Assembly (NCBI GenBank): GCA_026710325.1
Contig: JAPORH010000017.1
Coordinates: forward strand, 1 to 40,656
DNA from: Litoreibacter sp.
GTDB taxonomy: Bacteria > Pseudomonadota > Alphaproteobacteria > Rhodobacterales > Rhodobacteraceae
Reading direction: 5' to 3'
Length of the DNA: 40,656 bases
Shown here: piece after piece, positions 1 through 7,988 of the stretch
Numbering within the stretch: the stretch's first letter is position 1
Layout: the number at the start of each line of letters is the position of its first letter
Notes under the pieces: generated by a model
Databases searched by the model: none
What the model saw: the letters and a program-made list of their open reading frames with translations, nothing else
Told to the model about the DNA's origin: nothing
Position numbers and translations under genes: made by a program

Positions 1-295
1 CGGGCGCTTTCAAGCCCAAAATCGAAGGCTATTTCGCCGTGAGTCGTGTACCGTGCCTTTGCGCTTAAAACTACGGAGCGTTTTGGGCAGAACAAGTCCC
101 CCGTCGAACCGCTCGCGCAAATGTTTGCTATTATGAATGTCTAGGCGCGGTTTTGCGCCGAAATGTAGATCGTGAAATCGGCTTAAATTGAAATTCTAGG
201 TAGATGTAGGTGCCATCGTGGCCAAAATTCCCCCCTTGGCTTACCTTAACGCATCGAGCGCCCTCGAAAAGCCCCTTAAGATGACGGCGCGTCGA

Positions 296-334
296 TAAAG
301 AAAAAGCCCCCGACGCTGCGCGCGACGGGGGCCG
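296..334 (-). terminator. Rho-independent terminator downstream of ubiK
   Basis: GCCCCCG (306-312) pairs with CGGGGGC (326-332). On the minus strand it is followed by TTTTTCTTT. Confidence 0.8.
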
Positions 335-368
335 AATTATTTTAGATAAAATAATTCCGCGCAGTGGC

Positions 369-629
369 TTAAGTTTTCTTTTTGGACCCTTTTGTCTCGA
401 GCGCATCCAGCCTGGCTTTGAGCGCCTCATTCTCTTCACGCGCTTTCTGGGCCATCGCGCGGACGGCATCAAATTCCTCCCGCGTGACGAAATCACGATC
501 CGCCAGCCAGCGATCCATCATGGATTTCATGGCGTTTTCCGCTTCGCTGCGCGCGCCTTGGGCCACGCCCATGGCGTTGGTCATGAGCTGGCTCATGTCA
601 TCAAAAAACTTGTTGCGGGTTTGCATGTC
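369..629 (-). CDS. ubiK: Accessory factor UbiK family protein (BMFP domain)
   Basis: Translation MQTRNKFFDDMSQLMTNAMGVAQGARSEAENAMKSMMDRWLADRDFVTREEFDAVRAMAQKAREENEALKARLDALE. The start is trimmed from the longer track ORF. Confidence 0.85.
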   Translation of the reverse strand, partial: DMQTRNKFFDDMSQLMTNAMGVAQGARSEAENAMKSMMDRWLADRDFVTREEFDAVRAMAQKAREENEALKARLDALETKGSKKKT

Positions 630-721
630 GCGCCCTCTTTCCTTGGTTGCCTCTCTATATGGTGAAGCGAAGCGCCGGAGACAAGGTTGACATCGCCGCA
701 GCCCCGGCCCACTCAACCGTT

Positions 722-1615
722 ATGACGCGTTTTGCCCTGCCCTTTCCTGACATCGGCCCAAACATCGTGGCCTTTGAGATTTTTGGCTTCGAGCTAGCAC
801 TGCGCTGGTACGCGATGTCGTATATTGTCGGCATCCTGATCGGTTGGTGGATGGCCGCTCGGCTGATCAAACGCGCGCGGCTTTGGAAAGACGACACATC
901 GCCGATGACCGGGGAGCAGCTGTCCGACCTGATCACTTGGATCGTGCTCGGTATCATTCTGGGGGGGAGGCTTGGCTTTGTGCTGTTTTATCAGCCAGCC
1001 TATTACGTCCAAAACCCTGCGGAAATTTTGCAGGTCTGGCAGGGCGGGATGTCGTTCCATGGCGGCGCTTTGGGCGTGCTTATTGCCGGGCTCATCTTTT
1101 GCTGGCGCAACAAGATCTCGCCCTTTGAGGCGGGCGACATGATCGTTGTGGCAACCCCACCCGCGCTGTTTTTGGGCCGCTGCGCCAATTTCATCAATGC
1201 GGAGCTCTGGGGCCGCCCGACCGAGCTGCCCTGGGGCGTGATCTTCCCCGGCGACGCGGCGCAGGCTTGCGCGACAATTGACCAACTCTGCGCGCGCCAC
1301 CCGTCGCAGCTTTATGAAGCCATTCTGGAGGGGTTGGTCCTTGGTATCGTTTTGCTGTGGTTCGCGCTGCGCAAAGGGTGGTTGAAGACACCCGGCGCCT
1401 CTATTGGCGTGTTTTTCGCAGGCTACGGGCTTGCGCGCTTTTTTGTAGAATTTTTCCGACAGCCAGATGCGCAGTTTTTCTCGGAGACCAACCCCTATGG
1501 CTATGCCCTGGAGATTGCCGGTCCAATTGGGCTCACCATGGGACAGCTGCTTTCCACACCAATGATCGTGATCGGGGTCATCATCGCGCTGGCCGCGCGC
1601 CGACGGGCTTTATGA
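722..1615 (+). CDS. lgt: Prolipoprotein diacylglyceryl transferase
   Basis: Multi-TM protein with MSFHGGALG and GRCANFINAELWGRPTELPWGVIFP...RHPSQLYEA motifs. Start MTRFALPFPDIGPN. Confidence 0.95.
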   Translation: MTRFALPFPDIGPNIVAFEIFGFELALRWYAMSYIVGILIGWWMAARLIKRARLWKDDTSPMTGEQLSDLITWIVLGIILGGRLGFVLFYQPAYYVQNPAEILQVWQGGMSFHGGALGVLIAGLIFCWRNKISPFEAGDMIVVATPPALFLGRCANFINAELWGRPTELPWGVIFPGDAAQACATIDQLCARHPSQLYEAILEGLVLGIVLLWFALRKGWLKTPGASIGVFFAGYGLARFFVEFFRQPDAQFFSETNPYGYALEIAGPIGLTMGQLLSTPMIVIGVIIALAARRRAL

Positions 1616-1625
1616 GACTGGCGCT

Positions 1626-2687
1626 ATGAGTCTGAAAGACCGGCTCTTGCGTCAAATTGCGGTCGATGGCCCGATGAGCCTCGCCGAATATATGCAAGCC
1701 TGCCTCTTGGACCCGAAGCATGGCTACTACACGAAACAGGACCCTTTGGGCGCGGCAGGCGATTTTACCACTGCGCCGGAGATGTCTCAGATGTTTGGCG
1801 AGCTTTTGGGGCTGTCCCTCGCGCAGGCGTGGATGGCCCAGGGCAGCGGTGCGTGCGTCTTGGCGGAGCTTGGCCCGGGACGCGGCACCTTAATGGCCGA
1901 CATGTTGCGCGCGATGCGCGCGCTTCCGTATTTGCAACCTGACGTCCATCTTGTAGAAGCGAGCTCCGCGCTGCGCGAAGTCCAGCGGGACACGCTGGAA
2001 GGGTACAACGTTACCTGGCACGACAACGTCTCGGAGCTTCCACAGGCACCGCTTTTCCTTGTCGCAAACGAGTTTTTCGACGCGCTCCCGATCCGACAAT
2101 TTGTCCGGGACGGCCGTGGCTGGGCGGAGCGCCGGGTTGGCGCAAAAGACGAACTGCTGCAGTTTGGGCTTACCGAGCCCGTCCCCATGGAGGCACTGGC
2201 GCCCCGGCTAGCAGATACGGGTGACGGCGACATAGTCGAGATTTGCGCCAGCGCTGGCCCGATCATGTCCGAAATCGGTGCGCGGATCGAAGCGCATGGC
2301 GGCGCGACCATCATTGTGGATTATGGCGATTGGCGCTCAAAGGGCGACACGTTTCAGGCCGTCAAAGCACACATGCCCTGTGACCCGTTGGAAGCGCCCG
2401 GCGCAGCCGACCTGACCGCGCATGTCGATTTCGAGGCGCTGAGCCTGGCCGCGCATTGCGCGGTCAGCCAAATGACGACGCAAGGCGCGCTGCTAAATGC
2501 GCTTGGCATTGGGCCCAGAGCGCAAAAGCTGGCCGAGCGCCTTGACGATGCGGGCGACATCAAAGGGCTCGAGACGCATCTGGCAGCCTACAAACGCTTG
2601 ACGGACCCGGATGAGATGGGGAACCTGTTCAAAGCGATCGCTCTTTACCCGCAACGCGCGGCACCGCCGCCGGGATTTACCCCATGA
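1626..2687 (+). CDS. Class I SAM-dependent methyltransferase, MidA/NDUFAF7 family
   Basis: MSLAEYMQACLLDPKHGYYTKQDPLGAAGDFTTAPEMSQMFGELLG...LAELGPGRGTLMADMLRA...VANEFFDALPIRQF. Confidence 0.92.
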   Translation: MSLKDRLLRQIAVDGPMSLAEYMQACLLDPKHGYYTKQDPLGAAGDFTTAPEMSQMFGELLGLSLAQAWMAQGSGACVLAELGPGRGTLMADMLRAMRALPYLQPDVHLVEASSALREVQRDTLEGYNVTWHDNVSELPQAPLFLVANEFFDALPIRQFVRDGRGWAERRVGAKDELLQFGLTEPVPMEALAPRLADTGDGDIVEICASAGPIMSEIGARIEAHGGATIIVDYGDWRSKGDTFQAVKAHMPCDPLEAPGAADLTAHVDFEALSLAAHCAVSQMTTQGALLNALGIGPRAQKLAERLDDAGDIKGLETHLAAYKRLTDPDEMGNLFKAIALYPQRAAPPPGFTP

Positions 2688-3436
2688 CGCTTGAGATCAT
2701 CACTGCCGACAGCCTAGCCCCTTTGCGACACGGGTTTTTCACGCGGCGCGGTGGCGCGTCCTCGGGCATTTACGAAGGTTTGAATTGCGGCTTCGGCTCC
2801 TCTGACCAACGCGACGCCGTGGCGACAAACAGGGCCCGAGTCGCTCAAGCTATGGACGTCGCAGCGGATCATCTGCTTACCGTTCATCAGGTGCATTCGG
2901 CCGATGTGGTGACGGTGGAAGACCCAAAAGCAGAGCGCCCCAAGGCGGACGCTATGGTGACCAACATGCCGGGCGTTGCATTGGGCATATTGACGGCCGA
3001 CTGCCAGCCCGTGCTGTTTGCCGACCCCGTAAATGGTGTGATTGGAGCCGCCCATGCCGGTTGGGGCGGGGCGTTTAAAGGCGTCTTGGAGGCCACCGTC
3101 GATGCGATGGAAGCAATCGGGGCGGAGCGGTCCAAGACACGCGCCGTAATTGGCCCCGCGATCAGCCAAGCCGCCTATGAGGTCGGGCCAGAATTTTTCG
3201 ACCGCTTTATGGAGCAGGATTCGGAAAACGGGCGTTTCTTTGCCAGTGGCGCGGGTAATCGGATGCAGTTTGACCTTCCCTGCTACGGGCTAGAGCGGTT
3301 GCGCAAAGCGGGGATCGAGGCGGAATGGACTCGCTATTGCACCTATTCCGATCCCAAACGGTTTTATTCCTACCGTCGTTCTGTTCACGAAAAGCAGCCC
3401 GACTACGGACGCTTGATCGCAACAATCAGGCTTTAG
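2684..3436 (+). CDS. pgeF: Peptidoglycan editing factor / laccase-domain (multicopper polyphenol oxidase-like) protein
   Basis: VHQVHSADVV, ADAMVTNMPGVALGILTADCQPVLFADP, GAAHAGWGGAFKGVLEATVDAM. ATGA overlap with the preceding gene. Confidence 0.92.
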   Translation: MTLEIITADSLAPLRHGFFTRRGGASSGIYEGLNCGFGSSDQRDAVATNRARVAQAMDVAADHLLTVHQVHSADVVTVEDPKAERPKADAMVTNMPGVALGILTADCQPVLFADPVNGVIGAAHAGWGGAFKGVLEATVDAMEAIGAERSKTRAVIGPAISQAAYEVGPEFFDRFMEQDSENGRFFASGAGNRMQFDLPCYGLERLRKAGIEAEWTRYCTYSDPKRFYSYRRSVHEKQPDYGRLIATIRL

Positions 3437-3558
3437 CTGGGCTACATTGTTTCCTGTATCATGACAGTATCGGGGCAAATCGCGTCTTAGTTTCGCCACT
3501 TTGATCAATCGGCCACAAAAAAACCATTTGAAATCAATGTATATCCGGTTGCCCGGGG

Positions 3559-3588
3559 GCGCAAAAAATTTTCTTAAATTTTTTGCGC
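3559..3588. repeat. Perfect 13-bp inverted repeat with 4-nt loop
   Basis: GCGCAAAAAATTT-TCTT-AAATTTTTTGCGC. Confidence 0.85.
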
Positions 3589-3657
3589 TCGCCATTCTTG
3601 CGCCCGATTGCCCGGCCAATTTGCATCTTGTCCCTAGGTGGGGACATCAACGATCGG

Positions 3658-3705
3658 CCGGGTCAACCTTCCAAGTTGGCCCCCTCCAACTCAACCCGGC
3701 TGACC
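3658..3705 (+). ncRNA. Candidate structured 5' leader with mutually exclusive hairpins
   Basis: GGTCAAC(3661-3667)/GTTGGCC(3675-3681) competes with CCGGGT(3658-3663)/ACCCGG(3694-3699) plus GTTGG(3675-3679)/CCAAC(3686-3690). It lies just upstream of an SD and small ORF. Confidence 0.45.
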
Positions 3706-3722
3706 AACGATGGAGAGACAAG

Positions 3723-3878
3723 ATGGCAAAAACATCGAGATGGATGGCATGGATCCTCAAGGAAAGTGCCAAACCGCAAGACGCTTTGCCCTGGGCTCGT
3801 GGCAGGCCCTCCCCTCGTCTTTCCGACACGACCCAAAAAGGGTCAGACCGTGGCGAAGCAGACGCCCAAACGGCCTGA
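3723..3878 (+). CDS. Small basic protein (51 aa), unknown function
   Basis: GGAGAG SD 6-7 nt before ATG. MAKTSRWMAWILKESAKPQDALPWARGRPSPRLSDTTQKGSDRGEADAQTA. Bounded by a structured leader and a strong terminator. Confidence 0.55.
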   Translation: MAKTSRWMAWILKESAKPQDALPWARGRPSPRLSDTTQKGSDRGEADAQTA

Positions 3879-3898
3879 CTTTCTTTTTGGCGAACAAG

Positions 3899-3950
3899 AG
3901 GCGCGCGCTCAGGACCCCTCAACCTCTTTGAGCGCGCGCCTTTCTTTTTG
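3899..3950 (+). terminator. Strong Rho-independent terminator
   Basis: AGGCGCGCGCTCA (3899-3911) / TGAGCGCGCGCCT (3929-3941), a perfect 13-bp stem followed by TTCTTTTTG. Confidence 0.9.
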
Positions 3951-4002
3951 CTTTGCAGATCGTGACTTGACGGGACATGCACCGGCGCTCTTATCCTAAG
4001 AC

Positions 4003-4557
4003 ATGAGACGCCTGCTCCTTTGCTTCATATGTTTGCCCGGCCTCGCTATGGCCGAATGCCCCGCACCGTCCGAGCGATCCGAGCGGCAAAACATGCTGAT
4101 GTCCGAGATCGCGAAAGCAGAGACGGAGGCAGAGGCGCAAGAGCTTTCAAACGCGCTCTGGGAAATCTGGACAACGGCACCGGATGACGCAGCGCAGGAT
4201 ATGTTGACCAACGGCATGGCGCGGCGCGGCTCTTACGATTATCTGGGGGCGTTGACGCAATTCGACGCGCTCGTGGCCTACTGCCCCGATTATGCAGAAG
4301 GCTACAATCAACGGGCCTTCGTGCATTTCCTATCAGGCTCTTACGACAAGGCGCTGCAGGACCTCGACCGGACGCTTGAAATTACCCCCGACCATATTGG
4401 CGCCTTGTCGGGACGCGCATTAACCCTGTTTGAACTTGGACGAGAGGAACAAGGCCAGCTCGCGCTACGCGCCGCACTTGCATTTAACCCGTGGCTGCCC
4501 GAGCGGTTCCGGCTGCGCCCACTTGAGCCGAAAGATCCTGACGATACCGAGCTCTAG
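4003..4557 (+). CDS. Exported tetratricopeptide repeat protein
   Basis: Signal peptide MRRLLLCFICLPGLAMA. TPR-like repeats (YDYLGALTQFDALVAYCPDYAEGYNQRAFVHFLSGSYDKALQDLDRTLEITPDHIGALSGRALTLFELG). Confidence 0.8.
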   Translation: MRRLLLCFICLPGLAMAECPAPSERSERQNMLMSEIAKAETEAEAQELSNALWEIWTTAPDDAAQDMLTNGMARRGSYDYLGALTQFDALVAYCPDYAEGYNQRAFVHFLSGSYDKALQDLDRTLEITPDHIGALSGRALTLFELGREEQGQLALRAALAFNPWLPERFRLRPLEPKDPDDTEL

Positions 4558-4676
4558 CCCGTCACGGAAAGGGCTCGTTAACCAAAAACTGTCACTTCTA
4601 GAGCGTCAGGCCATTGTTTTTGAAAGATGCAACGGCTAGGCACGCGATCAGGGCCTTGAGCCTGTCCCACGCGTTT

Positions 4677-4762
4677 GCGGGCGTGGTGGAATGGTAGACA
4701 CACCAGACTTAAAATCTGTTGGGCGAATGCCCGTGGGGGTTCGAGTCCCCCCGCCCGCACCA
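4677..4762 (+). tRNA. tRNA-Leu (TAA anticodon)
   Basis: Acceptor stem GCGGGCG/CGCCCGC, anticodon arm CAGACTTAAAATCTG, T arm GGGGGTTCGAGTCCCCC, encoded CCA, long variable arm. Confidence 0.95.
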
Positions 4763-4813
4763 CTTTCATAAAACAAATGCCGTAGAGCGTCGCGCTTGCA
4801 CGTAGGCGCCCGT

Positions 4814-5932
4814 TCAACAAAACCGCTCAAGTAACCTCGACAGAAAGGCATCGCAGGTTTCGAGCTGTTCAGCCTCGATAGACTCGTCTGCTTTGTGCCC
4901 CTGCCCCGCCATTGAGCCTGGGCCGCAGACAAGCGTTGGCACGCCCATGTCGGACAAGACGCCGGCTTCGGTTCCAAAGGCGACCTTTGTCGGGCTTTGC
5001 GCCGCGATATTCTGAATTTCCCTGACCCAAGGCAGGGTCGCATCCACATCGAGGCCGGGGTAGCTATTGGTGCAAGACAGATCGACCTGTGCTGCGCCGC
5101 CACGGGTCGCCAGCGCCTCGATACGCGCGTAAAGCGCCTTTACATCCTGCGCGGCGAGAGAGCGCATCTCGAACTTCATTTCGGCCATTTCGGGAACTAT
5201 ATTGAGCGCGGTGCCGCCCGACAAAGTGCCTACATGCAAGGTTGTGTAGGGTACATCATAGCCGTCATCGAAAGGGCCGTCTTGCGCGATCTCGGATTGG
5301 AGCGCGCGCAACCCGGTGATGAAATCCGCGGCCAGATGCAACGCGTTTTGGAAGCGCGGGGCGAGCGCGGAGTGGCCCGCCTCACCGTGGAATATGGCCT
5401 TGTAGGCCGACTTGCCTTTGTGACCTGTCGCAATTTGCATTTCGGTCGGCTCGCCCACGATGCATAACGCAGGTGCTTTTAGAAGGGACGCAAGTTGGGA
5501 CTGGATCTGTTGCAACCCCACACAGCCAATCTCTTCATCATAGCTCAGGACAAGGGCGAGCGGGCGCTTCAACGAGGCGTTTTGCGTTTTGATCGCTAGG
5601 GCGAGCGCGCAAGCGACAAAGCCCTTCATATCTGTGGTACCACGCCCGAAAAATTTGCCGCCCTCTGATGTGAGCTTGAAGGGTGGTTTGCTCCAGTCCT
5701 GCCCCTCGACCGGGACCACATCAGTGTGGGCTGACAAAAGCAGACCGCCCGCGACCTCCGGCCCGATTTCTGCATAGAGACCCGCTTTCTCGCCGCAGGG
5801 GGATGGCAGGCGGGTCGTGCGGAAGCCGGCCTTTTTCAACAGTGCCTCGACAAAGTTGATCAGGGCTAAGTTGCTCCTATGACTGACCGTGTCGAAACCG
5901 ATCAGCTTTTCGAGGATGTCGAGCCGGTTCAC
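4814..5932 (-). CDS. argE: Acetylornithine deacetylase / M20 family metallo-amidohydrolase
   Basis: LLSAHTDVVPVEGQDW, FGRGTTDMKGFVACALA, SYDEEIGCVG, GHKGKSAYKAIFHGEAGHSA. GTG start overlaps the LysR stop codon (GTGA). Confidence 0.85.
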   Translation of the reverse strand: MNRLDILEKLIGFDTVSHRSNLALINFVEALLKKAGFRTTRLPSPCGEKAGLYAEIGPEVAGGLLLSAHTDVVPVEGQDWSKPPFKLTSEGGKFFGRGTTDMKGFVACALALAIKTQNASLKRPLALVLSYDEEIGCVGLQQIQSQLASLLKAPALCIVGEPTEMQIATGHKGKSAYKAIFHGEAGHSALAPRFQNALHLAADFITGLRALQSEIAQDGPFDDGYDVPYTTLHVGTLSGGTALNIVPEMAEMKFEMRSLAAQDVKALYARIEALATRGGAAQVDLSCTNSYPGLDVDATLPWVREIQNIAAQSPTKVAFGTEAGVLSDMGVPTLVCGPGSMAGQGHKADESIEAEQLETCDAFLSRLLERFC

Positions 5933-6831
5933 GGGTTCATCTCCGTGATGCAATGCTCCAGAAACGCTTTGCAAACCCGGCGGCGCAAAGACCCTTTGGC
6001 ACAAAGCACGCCCACGGGAATGGGCGGCACATCACTGATGAGCGGGACGAAGGTGAGGGGTTTTCCGTCAGGGGCATGCGTCCCGATGGGACGGTAATTT
6101 GCAATGGAATAGCCGAACCCATTGGCCACCAGACTGCGGGCCACGGCCATATCCTTGGTTCGCTCCGCGACGCGTGGTGACGCGCTGACCGCGTCGAAGA
6201 AGGACCGGAAGTAGTCAGAGCTGAGCGGCAGGTCGAGCAGTACCATTTCAAAAGGGGCAAGTTCGGCAACTGTCAGGCTCTCAGCCCCCGCCAAAGGATG
6301 ATCAGGGGCGAGCATCACGAAAGGCGGAAGCGTTTTTATCGGGTGAAACTCCAGATCATCGGGGATGTCGATGGCGTAGCTGAGGCCCAGGTCAATTTCA
6401 GCGCGCCGGATGGCTGCGAATATGTCGGGCTGGGTCAGCTCGGTCTGGCTGATGGAGACGCCAGGATGCGCGCCCTCGAAAATGCGGCGTAGGTCTGGCA
6501 CCACGATCTGCGCGAATGTCACCAGACAACCAAGCCTGAGCGGGCCTTGTACCGCGTCCGAGACGGTTCCGGCGAGCCGGGTCAGCTCAGTGGCCTCGGA
6601 CAAGACCTTTTTGGCCTGCGCGGCCAAGGTGCGACCCGCCTCGGTCAAAGAGAGGCCTTGGGCACGGTGACGCAAGAAAAGGGCAGTTCCGAGCTCGGCT
6701 TCCACTTGCGACAGTGCGGTCGAGATCGAAGCGGAGGAGACGTTCAGGACACGCCCAGCAGCAGCGATACTTCCGACCTCCGTGACGGCGGTAAAATACT
6801 CCAACTGTCTGAGTGTGAATCGCGTCTGCAT
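5929..6831 (-). CDS. LysR family transcriptional regulator
   Basis: N-terminal HTH TLRQLEYFTAVTEVGSIAAAGRVLNVSSASISTALSQVEAELGTALFLRHRAQGLSLTEAGRTL plus a substrate-binding domain. Confidence 0.93.
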   Translation of the reverse strand: MQTRFTLRQLEYFTAVTEVGSIAAAGRVLNVSSASISTALSQVEAELGTALFLRHRAQGLSLTEAGRTLAAQAKKVLSEATELTRLAGTVSDAVQGPLRLGCLVTFAQIVVPDLRRIFEGAHPGVSISQTELTQPDIFAAIRRAEIDLGLSYAIDIPDDLEFHPIKTLPPFVMLAPDHPLAGAESLTVAELAPFEMVLLDLPLSSDYFRSFFDAVSASPRVAERTKDMAVARSLVANGFGYSIANYRPIGTHAPDGKPLTFVPLISDVPPIPVGVLCAKGSLRRRVCKAFLEHCITEMNP

Positions 6832-6888
6832 GACCCGATGGTGGCCGAGCCCGGATGCGCGGTCAAACATGCCCGTCAGTTGTCCCTA

Positions 6889-7563
6889 TCAATCATCCCC
6901 GGGCACGCCGTAAGACGGGGCCTCCCGCGGGTCGATAGCTCGTTGAACATAAGCGTCGAGCTGCGGTTTGTAGACCTCCCAAGCCGTGGCGATGGCTTCA
7001 ATCGGGCAGTCCTCGGTCCAGTCGCAGCGCAGATCGGCCACGGGCCAAGGCACCCGGTCGACCAGCTTGAGCCCGGCCGAATGCACAGGGCCTGCTTCGC
7101 CCCCTGCCGCAAGACCCGCGCGCAAAGCAGCGATCAGCCGGTCGCCCAGATGGCCCGTGCTGTTTTTAAAGCCGTCCACAATGGCGGCAGGCACGTCCTC
7201 ATTTGCCAGGAGATTGCCGCCAGAGGCTACGTCCTCGCCCTGCGCTTGGGTCCAGATGCCAAGCGAATTGGGGCCAGAGTGAATGGCGGTGCTGCCCGCT
7301 TTGTCGATGGCCAGAACCTGCCGGTACTCGATGAATTTGCCAATGGATTGCACGCCCTGAATGGCCTCCGCCGCCGACATGCCGCCTTGCATCAAATCCA
7401 GCGCGAGGGGTCCGAGCGTGGGGTCCGTAACGTTCTGCGAGGCGACCGCGCCCACGCCTGCGCGCGCGTAAGAACAGCGTGCGGCCACAGCAGGGGAAGA
7501 GGATGAGATCGCAAGGCCAAACATCCCCGTCTCGGCACAGCGGGCCACGAGCGAGAAGGTCAT
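6889..7563 (-). CDS. DUF1028 domain-containing protein (putative Ntn-hydrolase-like)
   Basis: MTFSLVARCAETGMFGLAISSSSPAVAARCSYARAGVGAVASQNVTDPTLGPLALDLMQGG... Confidence 0.88.
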   Translation of the reverse strand: MTFSLVARCAETGMFGLAISSSSPAVAARCSYARAGVGAVASQNVTDPTLGPLALDLMQGGMSAAEAIQGVQSIGKFIEYRQVLAIDKAGSTAIHSGPNSLGIWTQAQGEDVASGGNLLANEDVPAAIVDGFKNSTGHLGDRLIAALRAGLAAGGEAGPVHSAGLKLVDRVPWPVADLRCDWTEDCPIEAIATAWEVYKPQLDAYVQRAIDPREAPSYGVPGDD

Positions 7564-7979
7564 GCCGGGATCACCGCGGTGCCGTCGATCTCCACAAGCC
7601 ATTCGGGCCGCGCGAGCGCTTGTACCACCAGTCCTGTCGAGACCGGATGCACGCCTTTGATATATTCGCCCATGGTGCGATAGACGGCCTCCCGGTGGCG
7701 GACATTAGTGATGTAGACGACGACTTTGACCAGATGGCTCATATCGCCGCCCACCTCCTCGATCAGCTGCTTGATGTTCTGCATCACCTTATGGGTCTGC
7801 TCGACCGGGTCATGGCTGTCGATATTGGCCGCATCATCCAGGTTTTGCGGGCATTGGCCGCGCAGCCAGACGATCTTGCCGCTGGCCTCGGTCACCACCG
7901 CCTGACAGAGATCATTGTCGAGGTTTTGTTCCGGATAGGTGTCGGAGGTGTTGAATTTGCGGATGCGGGTATGGGCCAT
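7560..7979 (-). CDS. RidA/YjgF family protein
   Basis: KIVWLRGQCPQNLDDAANIDSHDPVEQTHKVMQNIKQLIEEVGGDMSHLVKVVVYITNVRHREAVYRTMGEYIKG. ATGA overlap with the DUF1028 gene. Confidence 0.88.
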   Translation of the reverse strand: MAHTRIRKFNTSDTYPEQNLDNDLCQAVVTEASGKIVWLRGQCPQNLDDAANIDSHDPVEQTHKVMQNIKQLIEEVGGDMSHLVKVVVYITNVRHREAVYRTMGEYIKGVHPVSTGLVVQALARPEWLVEIDGTAVIPA

Positions 7980-7988
7980 GAGCTGTCC

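Noticed and set aside
3-68. Possible C-terminus of a gene entering from the left edge (GAFKPKIEGYFAVSRVPCLCA*)
   Set aside because: Only about 21 codons are visible; insufficient to support a call.
131-496. Minus-strand 121-aa ORF
   Set aside because: It overlaps the ubiK terminator and the ubiK 3' end in another frame; low-complexity R/K composition and no family resemblance.
3583-3999. 138-aa plus-strand ORF overlapping the 51-aa small ORF
   Set aside because: It reads through the strong terminator at 3899-3950 and lacks an SD; the 51-aa frame has the better initiation site.
4578-5103. Minus-strand ORFs covering the tRNA-Leu
   Set aside because: They are antisense to a clear tRNA and to the ArgE C-terminus in a different frame; typical GC-rich shadow ORFs.
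6547-7506. 319-aa plus-strand ORF
   Set aside because: Antisense to LysR and DUF1028 genes that have strong family signatures.
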